NCBI RefSeq assembly: GCF_000316625.1
Contig: NC_019676.1
Location: forward strand, 2,388,501-2,452,500
DNA: 64,000 bases
Direction: 5' to 3'
From: Nostoc sp. PCC 7107
GTDB lineage: Bacteria > Cyanobacteriota > Cyanobacteriia > Cyanobacteriales > Nostocaceae
The translations under genes and the position numbers were made by a program. The first letter of the stretch is position 1; every line of letters begins with the position of its first letter. The notes beneath the pieces are model-generated. The model was not told the origin of the DNA. It did no database searches and saw nothing but the letters and a program-made list of their open reading frames with translations. Positions 55,563-63,738 of the stretch are shown piece after piece.

Positions 55563-56924
55563 TTACACGCGAGTTGCGCGGTTGACATTACCACTTTCCA
55601 TATCACGTACTTTTTTACTCCGCCAGAGTAGACGAATGGGTGTACCTTTAAAACCTAGTTGTTGGCGGAATTGCCTTTCGATATAACGACGGTAGTTGTC
55701 GTTAAAACGTTTGGCTTCGTTCACAAATAGGGCAATTGTCGGTGGTTGGCTGGTTACTTGTGTACCATAATAAATTTTGCCTTGACGGCCACCGCGTGAA
55801 GTTGGTGGTGAGTGCCATCTGATAGCTTCTTCTAAAACATCATTAATCACCGATGTACTTACACGGCGTTTGTGTTCGACTGCCGCTTGTTTTACCAACT
55901 CTAAAATCTTTTCTACCCTTTGTCCAGTTAAGGCGCTGACAAAGATTGTCGATGCCCAGTCTGTAAAGTGTAGCCGTTCTTGCATACTTTTTTCGTAATC
56001 ATAGATAGTGTGGGAGTCTTTCTCAATTGCATCCCATTTATTCACTACCACAATGCAAGCCCGACCTTCTTCAATAATCCGCCCTGCTAATTTTTGGTCT
56101 TGTTCGGTCACTCCGTCAAGGGCATCTAAGACTAATAAAACTACGTCGGCGCGGCGAATTGCTTTGAAAGCGCGGTTAATGCTAAAAAATTCCGTTCCGT
56201 AGTCTATGCTTTTCTTTTTGCGAATCCCGGCGGTATCAATCAGCCGATATTGTTGCCCATCCCGTTCGATAAAAGTGTCTATAGCATCTCGCGTTGTGCC
56301 AGAAATGGGGCTGACAATGGCTCTTTCTTCACCCACAAAAGCATTTAATAAACTTGATTTACCCACATTTGGCCGACCAATAATCGCCACTTTAATTTCG
56401 TTGGTTTCTGGTATTTCTGTAACACTTGGAATGTGTTTAATTAACTCGTCTAGTAATTCTCCTGTACCGTTGCCATGAATCGCAGAGATCGGATATGGTT
56501 CTCCTAACCCCAGTTCCCAAAATTCAGCAGCTTGAATTATGCCTTGTTCGGGAGATTCGCATTTATTCACAGCCAGCAGTACAGGCACTGGTTGTTGACG
56601 TAACCATTCGGCAATTTCTTCATCTGCCGGAGAGGGGCCTGTTTGACCATTAACCACGAAAATTGCTGCACATGCTTCTCGCAGCGCGGCTAGTGCTTGT
56701 TGGCGAATTAAGGGCAGGAATTCTGTTTCATCATTAAAGACTAAACCACCTGTATCTACCACTAAATACTCGCGATCATTCCAATAAGCAGGCATGTAAG
56801 TGCGATCGCGTGTCACACCTGGTTCGTCGTGGACAATCGCCGTTTGTTCCCCAGCGAGACGATTAACCAGGGTGGATTTGCCGACATTCGGTCGGCCGAT
56901 AATTGCAACAATTGGCAGTCCCAT
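55563..56924 (-). CDS. der: Ribosome-biogenesis GTPase Der (EngA)
   Basis: 453 residues with tandem G domains: first GRPNVGKST (about 9-17) and second GRPNVGKSS (about 183-191), each followed by DxxG and NKxD motifs ([33 protein letters not shown]), and a C-terminal KH-like domain ending [13 protein letters not shown]. It assists 50S subunit assembly. The ATG 56924 is clear. The divergent metallophosphoesterase begins 141 bp away, with a perfect palindrome between. Confidence 0.97.
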   Translation of the reverse strand: MGLPIVAIIGRPNVGKSTLVNRLAGEQTAIVHDEPGVTRDRTYMPAYWNDREYLVVDTGGLVFNDETEFLPLIRQQALAALREACAAIFVVNGQTGPSPADEEIAEWLRQQPVPVLLAVNKCESPEQGIIQAAEFWELGLGEPYPISAIHGNGTGELLDELIKHIPSVTEIPETNEIKVAIIGRPNVGKSSLLNAFVGEERAIVSPISGTTRDAIDTFIERDGQQYRLIDTAGIRKKKSIDYGTEFFSINRAFKAIRRADVVLLVLDALDGVTEQDQKLAGRIIEEGRACIVVVNKWDAIEKDSHTIYDYEKSMQERLHFTDWASTIFVSALTGQRVEKILELVKQAAVEHKRRVSTSVINDVLEEAIRWHSPPTSRGGRQGKIYYGTQVTSQPPTIALFVNEAKRFNDNYRRYIERQFRQQLGFKGTPIRLLWRSKKVRDMESGNVNRATRV

Positions 56925-56985
56925 AAAACCAGGAGTAGAGAAACAGATAGTATATCACATCCATTTATTCTATCAATTTTAATAC

Positions 56986-57023
56986 CGGACTTAATTTTCT
57001 CCGATCGGAGAAAATTAAGTCCG
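56986..57023. repeat. Perfect 38-base palindrome between der and the phosphoesterase
   Basis: The two 19-base arms are exactly self-complementary around the centre CCGATCGG; the left arm begins CGGACTTAATTTTCTCC. No loop is left. It could be a palindromic repeat unit or a bidirectional hairpin in the mRNA 5' ends. Confidence 0.92.
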
Positions 57024-57065
57024 AAGTGTAAAGCATTTGGCAATCAAGTCGAAGGAGATTGTGCC

Positions 57066-57935
57066 TTGAGAACTCGTAAGTGGTTGATAAAAGCCAGCAG
57101 ATCAGCCTTTCGATGTATACGATGGTGCATATTGCTAGGCTTTTGCATTTTACTATACGCCCAGTTGATTGAACCAGATTGGATTGAAATCAATTCTTTA
57201 CAACTGACATTACCCAACCTCGCATCAGAATTCAACGGCTATCGCATCGTCCAAATCAGTGATATTCATCGAGATAGATGGATGAGTCCGCAGCGTCTAC
57301 AGCGGATAGTCCGACTTGTTAACCAACAAAAACCAGACTTAATTGCAATTACAGGTGATTTAGTTACACGCAATTTATCAAAATTAATCCCTTCACTGAC
57401 TGTTTCTTTAGCTAAATTCACACCCAAAGATCAAACTGTAGCAGTATTAGGTAATCACGACTACGAGAATGATACGCCAGCAATTATCAAAGCCATCAAA
57501 CAAAGTAACATTGTTTACTTAGGTAATGATATTTACACCCTCAAACGAGGTGGTGCTATGCTACACATTGCTGGTGTAAATGATGTGCAGATGGGGAAAA
57601 GCCGCCTAGATTTAGTGATGCAGCAGTTACCCAAAGAAGGTGCAGCAATATTATTAGCCCACGAACCAGATTTTGCTAATACTAGTTCTGCAACAGGGCG
57701 CTTTGATTTGCAACTTTCAGGACATTCTCACGGTGGGCAGATACGGTTACCATTTATCACACCGCCTATACTCCCGCCTTTTGCCAAAAATTATTACTTG
57801 GGAAAATATCAGGTAGGCAAGATGTTTTTGTACACCAATAGAGGTTTAGGAATGACGGGTTTGCATCTGCGTTTCTTTGCTCGTCCTGAAATTACTGTAT
57901 TTACTTTGGTTCCGCCAAGTAATCCATCTGAGTAA
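57066..57935 (+). CDS. Membrane-anchored metallophosphoesterase (YkuE-like)
   Basis: 289 residues. Starting at TTG 57066 with AAGGAG 8 bases upstream; the open frame further upstream lies antisense in der and is not used. An N-terminal membrane anchor (CIRWCILLGFCILLYAQLI) is followed by the calcineurin-type motifs QISDIHRDRW, ITGDLVTRN, VLGNHDYEN, LLAHEPDF and LSGHSHGGQ. Such YkuE-like enzymes hydrolyse phosphoesters outside or at the plasma membrane using two metal ions. Substrate unknown. Confidence 0.88.
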   Translation: MRTRKWLIKASRSAFRCIRWCILLGFCILLYAQLIEPDWIEINSLQLTLPNLASEFNGYRIVQISDIHRDRWMSPQRLQRIVRLVNQQKPDLIAITGDLVTRNLSKLIPSLTVSLAKFTPKDQTVAVLGNHDYENDTPAIIKAIKQSNIVYLGNDIYTLKRGGAMLHIAGVNDVQMGKSRLDLVMQQLPKEGAAILLAHEPDFANTSSATGRFDLQLSGHSHGGQIRLPFITPPILPPFAKNYYLGKYQVGKMFLYTNRGLGMTGLHLRFFARPEITVFTLVPPSNPSE

Positions 57936-58068
57936 CTCAGTTAGAAAAATCATGGCGATGTGCGATCGCTTTGTCGTTGTTTAAACTCTGATGAAGATGC
58001 GATCGTGCTAATTGATATTGGCACTCATGATGAGGTTTATTGAAAAAAATAAAATGATGAGCTTGACT

Positions 58069-58147
58069 GTAGGTTGAGTGGAACGAAGTGAAACCCAAGA
58101 ATGCCAAAATCTCTGGATGTTGGGTTTCGTTCCTCAACCCAACCTAC
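58069..58147. repeat. GTAGGTTGGGT-type inverted repeat
   Basis: GTAGGTTGAGTGGAACGAAG (58069-58088) and the near-complement ending TCCTCAACCCAACCTAC (58147) face each other. A further single copy, GTAGGTTGGGTGTAACGCAG, is at 59104. This is a dispersed element common in cyanobacterial genomes. Confidence 0.8.
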
Positions 58148-58265
58148 TCCTGAAAATCCCAATGATGAAAAGGCATTTCAAGCTGCAATGGAAGTGTTAA
58201 TAAGCCATCGTAATCCGGCTAATCGTTATCCCTACCTTTTTGAGCTAGAAAATCCTATAAATTAA
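58101..58265 (+). CDS. Possible 54-residue protein whose N-terminus is repeat-derived
   Basis: ATG 58101 to TAA 58263-58265, 54 residues. The first part (SLDVGFRSSTQPT) comes from the GTAGGTTGGGT repeat, but the rest (AFQAAMEVLISHRNPANRYP, then YLFELENPIN) reads like genuine protein. It could be a small real gene or the surviving tail of a larger one cut by the repeat. The start is unproved and no family was recognised. Confidence 0.3.
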   Translation: MPKSLDVGFRSSTQPTPENPNDEKAFQAAMEVLISHRNPANRYPYLFELENPIN

Positions 58266-58273
58266 AACACTTA

Positions 58274-58966
58274 TTAATCAATATTCCATTCTTGAAAAGA
58301 ATCTATAAAATATTTACAAAGAAGAGCTATTGTATTTGCTGATTTGTAAACATCTTGTTCATTTTCAAATACCCATCCACTTGGATACAAACCAAGCCAA
58401 GTAGATAAATTTATTGTAAATGGCCCAATTCTGGTTTCTGTATTGTCTTCATTCAATTTTGTAATGATATGTGAGTAATAATAGGATGAATTATTGTCAA
58501 TAATGACGAAAGTAGAAATTTTCCAATTTTTAGATATTTGCTGATCGAAGCAAATATCAGCATAAAATTTTGGTTGCAGTATTTCATCTAAAGCATTTAT
58601 AATGACTTTTCTAAGAAATCTTTTAGAATATTTTTTTAATCTCTTATTTTGTTCACTCAGTATTTTTCTCAAATCTTCGTTTTTTGTTTTGACATAAAAA
58701 TTATTGAATATTACTTCTTCTTCATCGGTGATTTTAATACTTAAATTATTGAGAAATTCCCCTTCGGATTTTTTTATTAGTATAGGCAGTATTTTTGACT
58801 GTTCTTTCTGAGAAAACCTTGATATAACTTCTACAATTTCTCTTGCAAAGTAAGACTTCATCCCTGACAGACGTTCAAAAGCAGTTTCATATTCTTTTTC
58901 TGCTTCTTTCAATCGCCATTGATAATATTTGATTTCAAACTCATAGTAAAATAGCTTATGATTCAT
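58274..58966 (-). CDS. AT-rich orphan protein of unknown function
   Basis: 230 residues, visibly richer in A/T codons (Lys, Asn, Ile, Phe, Tyr) than its neighbours, which suggests acquired DNA. The N-terminus is a coiled coil (YEFEIKYYQWRLKEAEKEYE) and the middle contains FLRKVIINALDEILQPKFYADI. The C-terminal half has beta-like segments ending WVFENEQDVYKSANTIALLC. No signal peptide, membrane helix or known motif. The ATG 58966 is the first usable start. I cannot assign a function. Confidence 0.6.
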   Translation of the reverse strand: MNHKLFYYEFEIKYYQWRLKEAEKEYETAFERLSGMKSYFAREIVEVISRFSQKEQSKILPILIKKSEGEFLNNLSIKITDEEEVIFNNFYVKTKNEDLRKILSEQNKRLKKYSKRFLRKVIINALDEILQPKFYADICFDQQISKNWKISTFVIIDNNSSYYYSHIITKLNEDNTETRIGPFTINLSTWLGLYPSGWVFENEQDVYKSANTIALLCKYFIDSFQEWNID

Positions 58967-59103
58967 AGCAGGAAAACTACGATTAGTAATTCTAGTAATG
59001 TATCTTTAAATATTTGCAGAAATTTTATGCTTATCTATTGTGCTTTATCCTAATTATTGTGAGCCAGGAAGACATCAAACTGTGCTTGGTTAGAAAAAAA
59101 ATT

Positions 59104-59136
59104 GTAGGTTGGGTGTAACGCAGTGAAACCCAACCC
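59104..59136. repeat. GTAGGTTGGGT dispersed repeat (second copy)
   Basis: GTAGGTTGGGTGTAACGCAG continues to AAACCCAACCC. It matches the left arm of the element at 58069-58147. Confidence 0.75.
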
Positions 59137-59190
59137 ACCTTTAAATGAACTGTTTTGGTCGTGTCACACCACTACCATTTTCTAAATTAT

Positions 59191-59646
59191 TCAATAAGGC
59201 ATAAAGGTATCTAATCTGCCAAATACTGCCATATCTTCTGCATCTAATTCTACTGGTGTACCACTGCGAATTAATTCAGCAAAATCTTCATTAGGAACCA
59301 TAATTGTCAATGTATACAAGCGACTAGAACCTGTATTTTTAATTAAATGTGTACCTGTAGGCGGCACTAGTAAACTATCTCCGGCTTTAATGGCAACTTT
59401 TTTACCATCACAAATAGCCACTCCTTCACCTTTGAGGACAAAAAACATTTCTAATGCCCATTGATGGCGATTTGCTGGGGTTTTTCCACCAACGTCAAAA
59501 ATTTCTATACAACAAGTTAAAGAAGTGTTGGCGTTGGTTGAATCAAAGATAATTGCTAACCGATTAGTATCCTGGGGACTGATACGGTACGCTTGATAAT
59601 CTTTAGGAGATTTAATAACAGGAATTACGCAACGAGTAGAGTACAT
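59191..59646 (-). CDS. Cupin-domain protein
   Basis: 151 residues, a single conserved beta-barrel (cupin 2 type). Motif 1 is around NRHQWALEMFFVLKGEGVAI, with His and Glu as likely metal ligands, and motif 2 around GDSLLVPPTGTHLIKNTGSS with His. Such small cupins are often dioxygenases, sugar isomerases or binding domains. It lies 3 bp downstream of the isochorismatase gene, so it is almost certainly cotranscribed and may act on the same metabolite. Confidence 0.8.
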   Translation of the reverse strand: MYSTRCVIPVIKSPKDYQAYRISPQDTNRLAIIFDSTNANTSLTCCIEIFDVGGKTPANRHQWALEMFFVLKGEGVAICDGKKVAIKAGDSLLVPPTGTHLIKNTGSSRLYTLTIMVPNEDFAELIRSGTPVELDAEDMAVFGRLDTFMPY

Positions 59647-59649
59647 TGA

Positions 59650-60441
59650 TTAACCCCCTCCTGTTAATTCAGGGTGATTTAAAGCAGTGAAAATTGCTTG
59701 TGAGTCAGTGACAAAACCAAAGCATTGTTTGACGTTATATAAAGTTGCTAACCAACAATAATCGGGTGACGTTGTTGCCGTACAATCTTTAACTAAAATG
59801 CAGTCATATCCTAAAAAATTGGCATCACATAGTGTAGTTAACACACATTGATCAGCATTCACACCAGCAAAAAATATTGTATTAATTCCCAAATTTCGCA
59901 GGATACTATCTAAGGGCGTGTCCCAAAAACCACTCATGCGGTATTTGTCCACACTGATATCTTCGGGTAACTGTGGTAATTCATCAACGACAGCAGCAGC
60001 CCAACTACCTGCCATCAAAACTTTAGCACCGTTTTGCGGTAAAGGGTCGCCTAAACCAACACCATAGCCTGTGGGGTTATAAACGTGATGCGAAGCCGCA
60101 CTGATATTGAGTAAGTCGGGACGATTACCCCAATTTATCCAAATTACAGGCACGTTAACATGACGCAGTTTGGGGAGTAAATTATTTAATGGTTCAATTG
60201 GTTGACGTGCGGGGGTGACATCCACGCCAATATGCGCCAACCAGCCATCGGGATGGCAAAAGTCGTTCTGCATATCAATTACGAGGATGGCAGATTTTGA
60301 CAAATCAAGGCGCAGGGTTTTGGTTTCGGTTGATAAAATAACGGGTTGTGGGGTTTTGGGAGGACGAGTAATATCTGCGATCGCATGATCTACCATCCAA
60401 GCATTTGGCGCAACTCCCAAAGTCCGCAGAGGCTGATTCAT
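59650..60441 (-). CDS. Isochorismatase-family cysteine hydrolase (RutB-like)
   Basis: 263 residues from ATG 60441. The catalytic triad of the family is visible: Asp in AILVIDMQNDFCHPDG, Lys in SVDKYRMSGFWDTPLD and the nucleophilic Cys in NADQCVLTTLCD, with the cis-peptide region preceding it. Members hydrolyse isochorismate, nicotinamide or ureido/carbamoyl compounds such as those from pyrimidine breakdown. An upstream start at 60501 would add 20 residues with no support. The amidohydrolase gene is divergent 82 bp away. Confidence 0.85.
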   Translation of the reverse strand: MNQPLRTLGVAPNAWMVDHAIADITRPPKTPQPVILSTETKTLRLDLSKSAILVIDMQNDFCHPDGWLAHIGVDVTPARQPIEPLNNLLPKLRHVNVPVIWINWGNRPDLLNISAASHHVYNPTGYGVGLGDPLPQNGAKVLMAGSWAAAVVDELPQLPEDISVDKYRMSGFWDTPLDSILRNLGINTIFFAGVNADQCVLTTLCDANFLGYDCILVKDCTATTSPDYCWLATLYNVKQCFGFVTDSQAIFTALNHPELTGGG

Positions 60442-60523
60442 AAATTGCAACACCCAACACCTTTTTCTATTTTGTAACTTGAAATGTAGTAGAGCGTTCA
60501 ATTACTTAATCAAGGTTTAACTC

Positions 60524-61927
60524 GTGAACTTTACTATTCAAAATGTTTTAATTGCCACAGATGATGCTTACACAACTACAGATGTACAGGTTGTGGAGGG
60601 TAAAATCTCTGCTATTGCACCCAACCTTGATGTTGTGGGGACAGCAGTTAACGGGGAACACAAACTGCTACTACCCGGTTTTGTCAACGCCCACACCCAT
60701 TCTTCGGAAATGTGGCAACGGGGGATTATGTCAGTTTTGCCTTTAGAATTATGGCTGGCGGAACTGTATGATTTTGCCCCCCTAGACACCGAAAAAGTTT
60801 ACCTCAGTGCTTTAGGAACTGCGGTAGAAACTTTACTTTCCGGCGGTACGAGTGTAGTAGATCATCTGGTGTTAATTCCCGGACAAGAGTTAGAAACCAT
60901 CGCTACTGCAGTTCGCGCTTACCGAGAAATTGGGATTCGGGCTTTTATTGCACCTTTAATTCAAGATGAATCTCTGACAGCCGGTATTCCCTCTGGGGAG
61001 ACAGAACGCAATCACGAACCTTATTTTCGTTCAACGGCGGACACCCTAGACATGATTGAGGAGGCGGTGAGACAGTTTCATCGCCCAGAAGAGGGTGTGA
61101 ATATCTTAGTTGCGCCTACAGGGATTCAGTTGTGTAGTGATGCTTTATTTACTGGTTGTGTTGAGTTGAGCGATCGCTATAATTTATGTCGTCACTCGCA
61201 TTTGCTGGAAACCAAAGCCCAAGAAAAACTCGCCCAAGAAAAGTACGGTTGTAGTGCTGTTGAACATCTTAAACGCCTTGGGTATTTAGGCGATCGCACT
61301 TCTCTTGCCCATTGTGTTTGGTTAAATGATATTGATATTGAAATCCTCGCTGAAACTCAATCTACCGTTGTTCACAATCCTTTAAGTAATTTGCGCTTAG
61401 GTAGCGGCATTGCCCCAATTTTAAAATATCGCCAAGCTGGGGTAAATGTCACTTTTGGTTGTGATGGTGCTTCGAGTAATGATTCGCAAGATTTATTAGA
61501 AGCTATTAAAATTGGGTCTATTCTCCACAACACCACAGAACGAGATTATCAATATTGGATTACACCCCGACAATCTGTAGAAATGGCAGCTTTAGGCGGT
61601 GCAAAAGGCTTGAATATGGCAGATACAATTGGTTCTATAACTGTGGGTAAACAAGCCGATTTAGTGCTTTATGACTTGACAACTTTATCATTACTGCCCC
61701 GGACAGATCCCATCGGTTTATTAGTTTTAGGACGACCTACTAATGTTGTTGATAGTGCGTGGGTAAATGGCAAACAAATAGTGGCTAATGGTCAATTTAC
61801 TACCATTAATGTAGATGAATTGCGGCAAAAATTATTTCAGCTTAGTCAATGGGATACTCAACGTAAGTCACAAACTGTAGCGGAAATTGAAGCACATTAT
61901 CGTACTGTGATGGGTTTAATAGATTAA
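60524..61927 (+). CDS. Amidohydrolase of the TRZ/ATZ family (purine/pyrimidine/triazine-type deaminase)
   Basis: 467 residues, GTG start with AAGG upstream. The metal ligands are clear: GFVNAHTHSSEMW (two His), CRHSHLLE, LAHCVWL and FGCDGASSNDS. The family includes SAH/methylthioadenosine deaminase, guanine deaminase and triazine hydrolases; ITVGKQADLVLYDL is the usual C-terminal subdomain. The exact substrate is not readable. Divergent to the isochorismatase/cupin pair and close to a nucleoside transporter, which points to nucleobase or nucleoside metabolism. Confidence 0.82.
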   Translation: MNFTIQNVLIATDDAYTTTDVQVVEGKISAIAPNLDVVGTAVNGEHKLLLPGFVNAHTHSSEMWQRGIMSVLPLELWLAELYDFAPLDTEKVYLSALGTAVETLLSGGTSVVDHLVLIPGQELETIATAVRAYREIGIRAFIAPLIQDESLTAGIPSGETERNHEPYFRSTADTLDMIEEAVRQFHRPEEGVNILVAPTGIQLCSDALFTGCVELSDRYNLCRHSHLLETKAQEKLAQEKYGCSAVEHLKRLGYLGDRTSLAHCVWLNDIDIEILAETQSTVVHNPLSNLRLGSGIAPILKYRQAGVNVTFGCDGASSNDSQDLLEAIKIGSILHNTTERDYQYWITPRQSVEMAALGGAKGLNMADTIGSITVGKQADLVLYDLTTLSLLPRTDPIGLLVLGRPTNVVDSAWVNGKQIVANGQFTTINVDELRQKLFQLSQWDTQRKSQTVAEIEAHYRTVMGLID

Positions 61928-61937
61928 TATTTCCCAT

Positions 61938-61970
61938 GCAAAGACGCTAAAAAAAACTTTGCGTCTTTGC
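61938..61970. repeat. GCAAAGACGC inverted repeat between convergent genes
   Basis: GCAAAGACGC (61938-61947) and GCGTCTTTGC (61961-61970) form a 10-bp stem with a 13-base A-rich loop. It lies between convergent genes and may stop transcripts, but no T-run follows. A GCGATAAGCTACGCGAACGC repeat word follows near 61980. Confidence 0.6.
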
Positions 61971-62015
61971 GCCTACTCTGCGATAAGCTACGCGAACGCC
62001 GAATGCGCGAAAATA

Positions 62016-62285
62016 TTATTGTGAGGCGCGTTGACGGAATAAACCTGTCATACTCACACCAGTAATTAACAAGCCAACTAATCCTAACCCGTTCAAGATG
62101 GGGTAAATTTTCTCTAAATGAATGATTTCTAATGTATGCAGTCCTAAAAGGAATTCGCCTAACTCATCTTGGCGTAACCATTCATGGGCTATGGTATATC
62201 CCATACCAGTTAATACGGTTAAAAATAAAGGCAAACATAGAATAATGGCTATCTGGCGGTGGTAGCGCCTAAACATTCGATTCAT
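62016..62285 (-). CDS. Small PepSY-TM-like membrane protein
   Basis: 89 residues with two hydrophobic segments: IAIILCLPLFLTVLTGMGYT (about 12-31) and LGLVGLLITGVSMTGLFRQ near the C-terminus. The RRYHRQIAI start and the loop LGEFLLGLHTLEI resemble the N- and C-terminal helices of the PepSY-associated TM family, here reduced to two helices. Function unknown; similar proteins occur near siderophore or iron genes. Start ATG 62285. Confidence 0.7.
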   Translation of the reverse strand: MNRMFRRYHRQIAIILCLPLFLTVLTGMGYTIAHEWLRQDELGEFLLGLHTLEIIHLEKIYPILNGLGLVGLLITGVSMTGLFRQRASQ

Positions 62286-62514
62286 AAACAGTTTTTCAAC
62301 AAAGTAAATTTTAGGGTATCAGTTTTAGCATCGTTTTAAGCCAGAAGTTTTATTACAAATTCTAAACCTTTACCTTGTATAGAGTTTAATTCTCAAGTGG
62401 CGATCGCATTCTCGTTTAATACAGAGAAAATTAACTACAAAAAAGTTAAAAAAGTTACATTTTTATGTATGCTTGATAGCCAAGTATCATAGCTGTACAT
62501 TTTCGGAAGTTAAT

Positions 62515-63723
62515 ATGGAACGTGCTATTTCTTTCTTGGGAATATTAGTATTCATTGGGATATCTTACGCATTGTCTGTTGAACGTCAAGCCATTCGTTG
62601 GCGAACAATTGCTTGGGGGTTGGGATTAGAATTTATTTTTGCTTTACTAATTTTAAAAACACCTTGGGGTTTAAATATCTTTAAATCTTTAGGAGATATT
62701 GTTAGTAATTTTTTGGCTTTTTCAGATGTTGGTGCAAAATTCGTCTTTGGAGAAAATTTTAAAGACCATTTATTTGCTTTTCAAGTACTGCCAACTATTA
62801 TCTTTTTCTCAGCCTTTATTAGCGTTTTATATTACTACGGAATTTTGCAGCGAGTTGTCAATATTCTGGCTTGGGTGATGATTAAAACAATGAAAACATC
62901 CGGTTCAGAGTCTTTATCTTGTGCGGGTAACATCTTTTTAGGGCCGACAGAATCTGCACTCATGGTCAAACCATACATAGGAAATATGACCTTATCAGAA
63001 CTCCATGCAGTGATGACAGGAGGTTTTGCCACAATTGCTGGTGGAGTTTTAGGCGCTTATCTTTCCTTTGGTATTCCTCCAGAACATTTAATTGCAGCTT
63101 TTTTTATGACTGCGCCAACATCGTTAGTTGTCTCAAAATTAATGTACCCAGAAACCGAAGTTTCGCAAACAGCAGGTCAAGCCAAAATTGATGTAGAAAC
63201 GAATTATGTTAACGTTATTGATGCAGCTACAACAGGCGCGATTGATGGCGTAAAATTAGCCGTTAATGTTGGGGTAATGATTATTGCCTTTTTAGGATTA
63301 CTAGCCGCTTTCAATGCTTTGTTAGGATGGTTGGGTTCTTTGGTGAATTTACCCCAGTTATCTTTGCAATTAGTATTATCTGTTGTCATGGCTCCCGTAG
63401 CTTGGTTGATGGGTACACCTTGGAAAGATTGTCAACAAGTAGGGGCGCTATTGGGAACAAAGACTATTTTAAATGAATTTATTGCTTTTTTAGATTTAAA
63501 ACAGCTAATTCAAGACGGCAAAATTTCGCAACGAGCCGTAATTATTGCTACTTACGCATTATGCAATTTTGCTAATATTGGCTCAATTGGAATTACAATT
63601 GGCGGATTAACTGGTTTAGCTCCTCACCGCCAGCATGACTTAGCTAAATTGGGTGTGAGGACAATGATTGGAGGATTATTAGCAAGTTTTATTACTGCTT
63701 GTATTGCGGGAATTTTAATTTAA
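62515..63723 (+). CDS. Concentrative nucleoside transporter (NupC/CNT family)
   Basis: 402 residues. About nine or ten hydrophobic helices; the CNT signature is present as AGNIFLGPTESALMVKPYI, followed by ELHAVMTGGFATIAGGVLGA and the C-terminal SIGITIGGLTGLAPHRQHDLA. These transporters import nucleosides with Na+ or H+. ATG 62515 (GGAAG upstream) is preferred to TTG 62473. It lies near the amidohydrolase on the same strand, with the PepSY-like gene between on the other strand, consistent with a nucleoside uptake and degradation locus. Confidence 0.9.
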   Translation: MERAISFLGILVFIGISYALSVERQAIRWRTIAWGLGLEFIFALLILKTPWGLNIFKSLGDIVSNFLAFSDVGAKFVFGENFKDHLFAFQVLPTIIFFSAFISVLYYYGILQRVVNILAWVMIKTMKTSGSESLSCAGNIFLGPTESALMVKPYIGNMTLSELHAVMTGGFATIAGGVLGAYLSFGIPPEHLIAAFFMTAPTSLVVSKLMYPETEVSQTAGQAKIDVETNYVNVIDAATTGAIDGVKLAVNVGVMIIAFLGLLAAFNALLGWLGSLVNLPQLSLQLVLSVVMAPVAWLMGTPWKDCQQVGALLGTKTILNEFIAFLDLKQLIQDGKISQRAVIIATYALCNFANIGSIGITIGGLTGLAPHRQHDLAKLGVRTMIGGLLASFITACIAGILI

Positions 63724-63738
63724 AAAATTGCTGAGTTT

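Noticed and set aside
56829-57065. Upstream extension of the metallophosphoesterase
   Set aside because: This part is antisense to der; a TTG at 57066 has an ideal ribosome binding site and gives the normal membrane anchor.
57937-58137. 66-codon minus-strand frame
   Set aside because: It consists largely of the GTAGGTTGGGT repeat and HIP1-like words.
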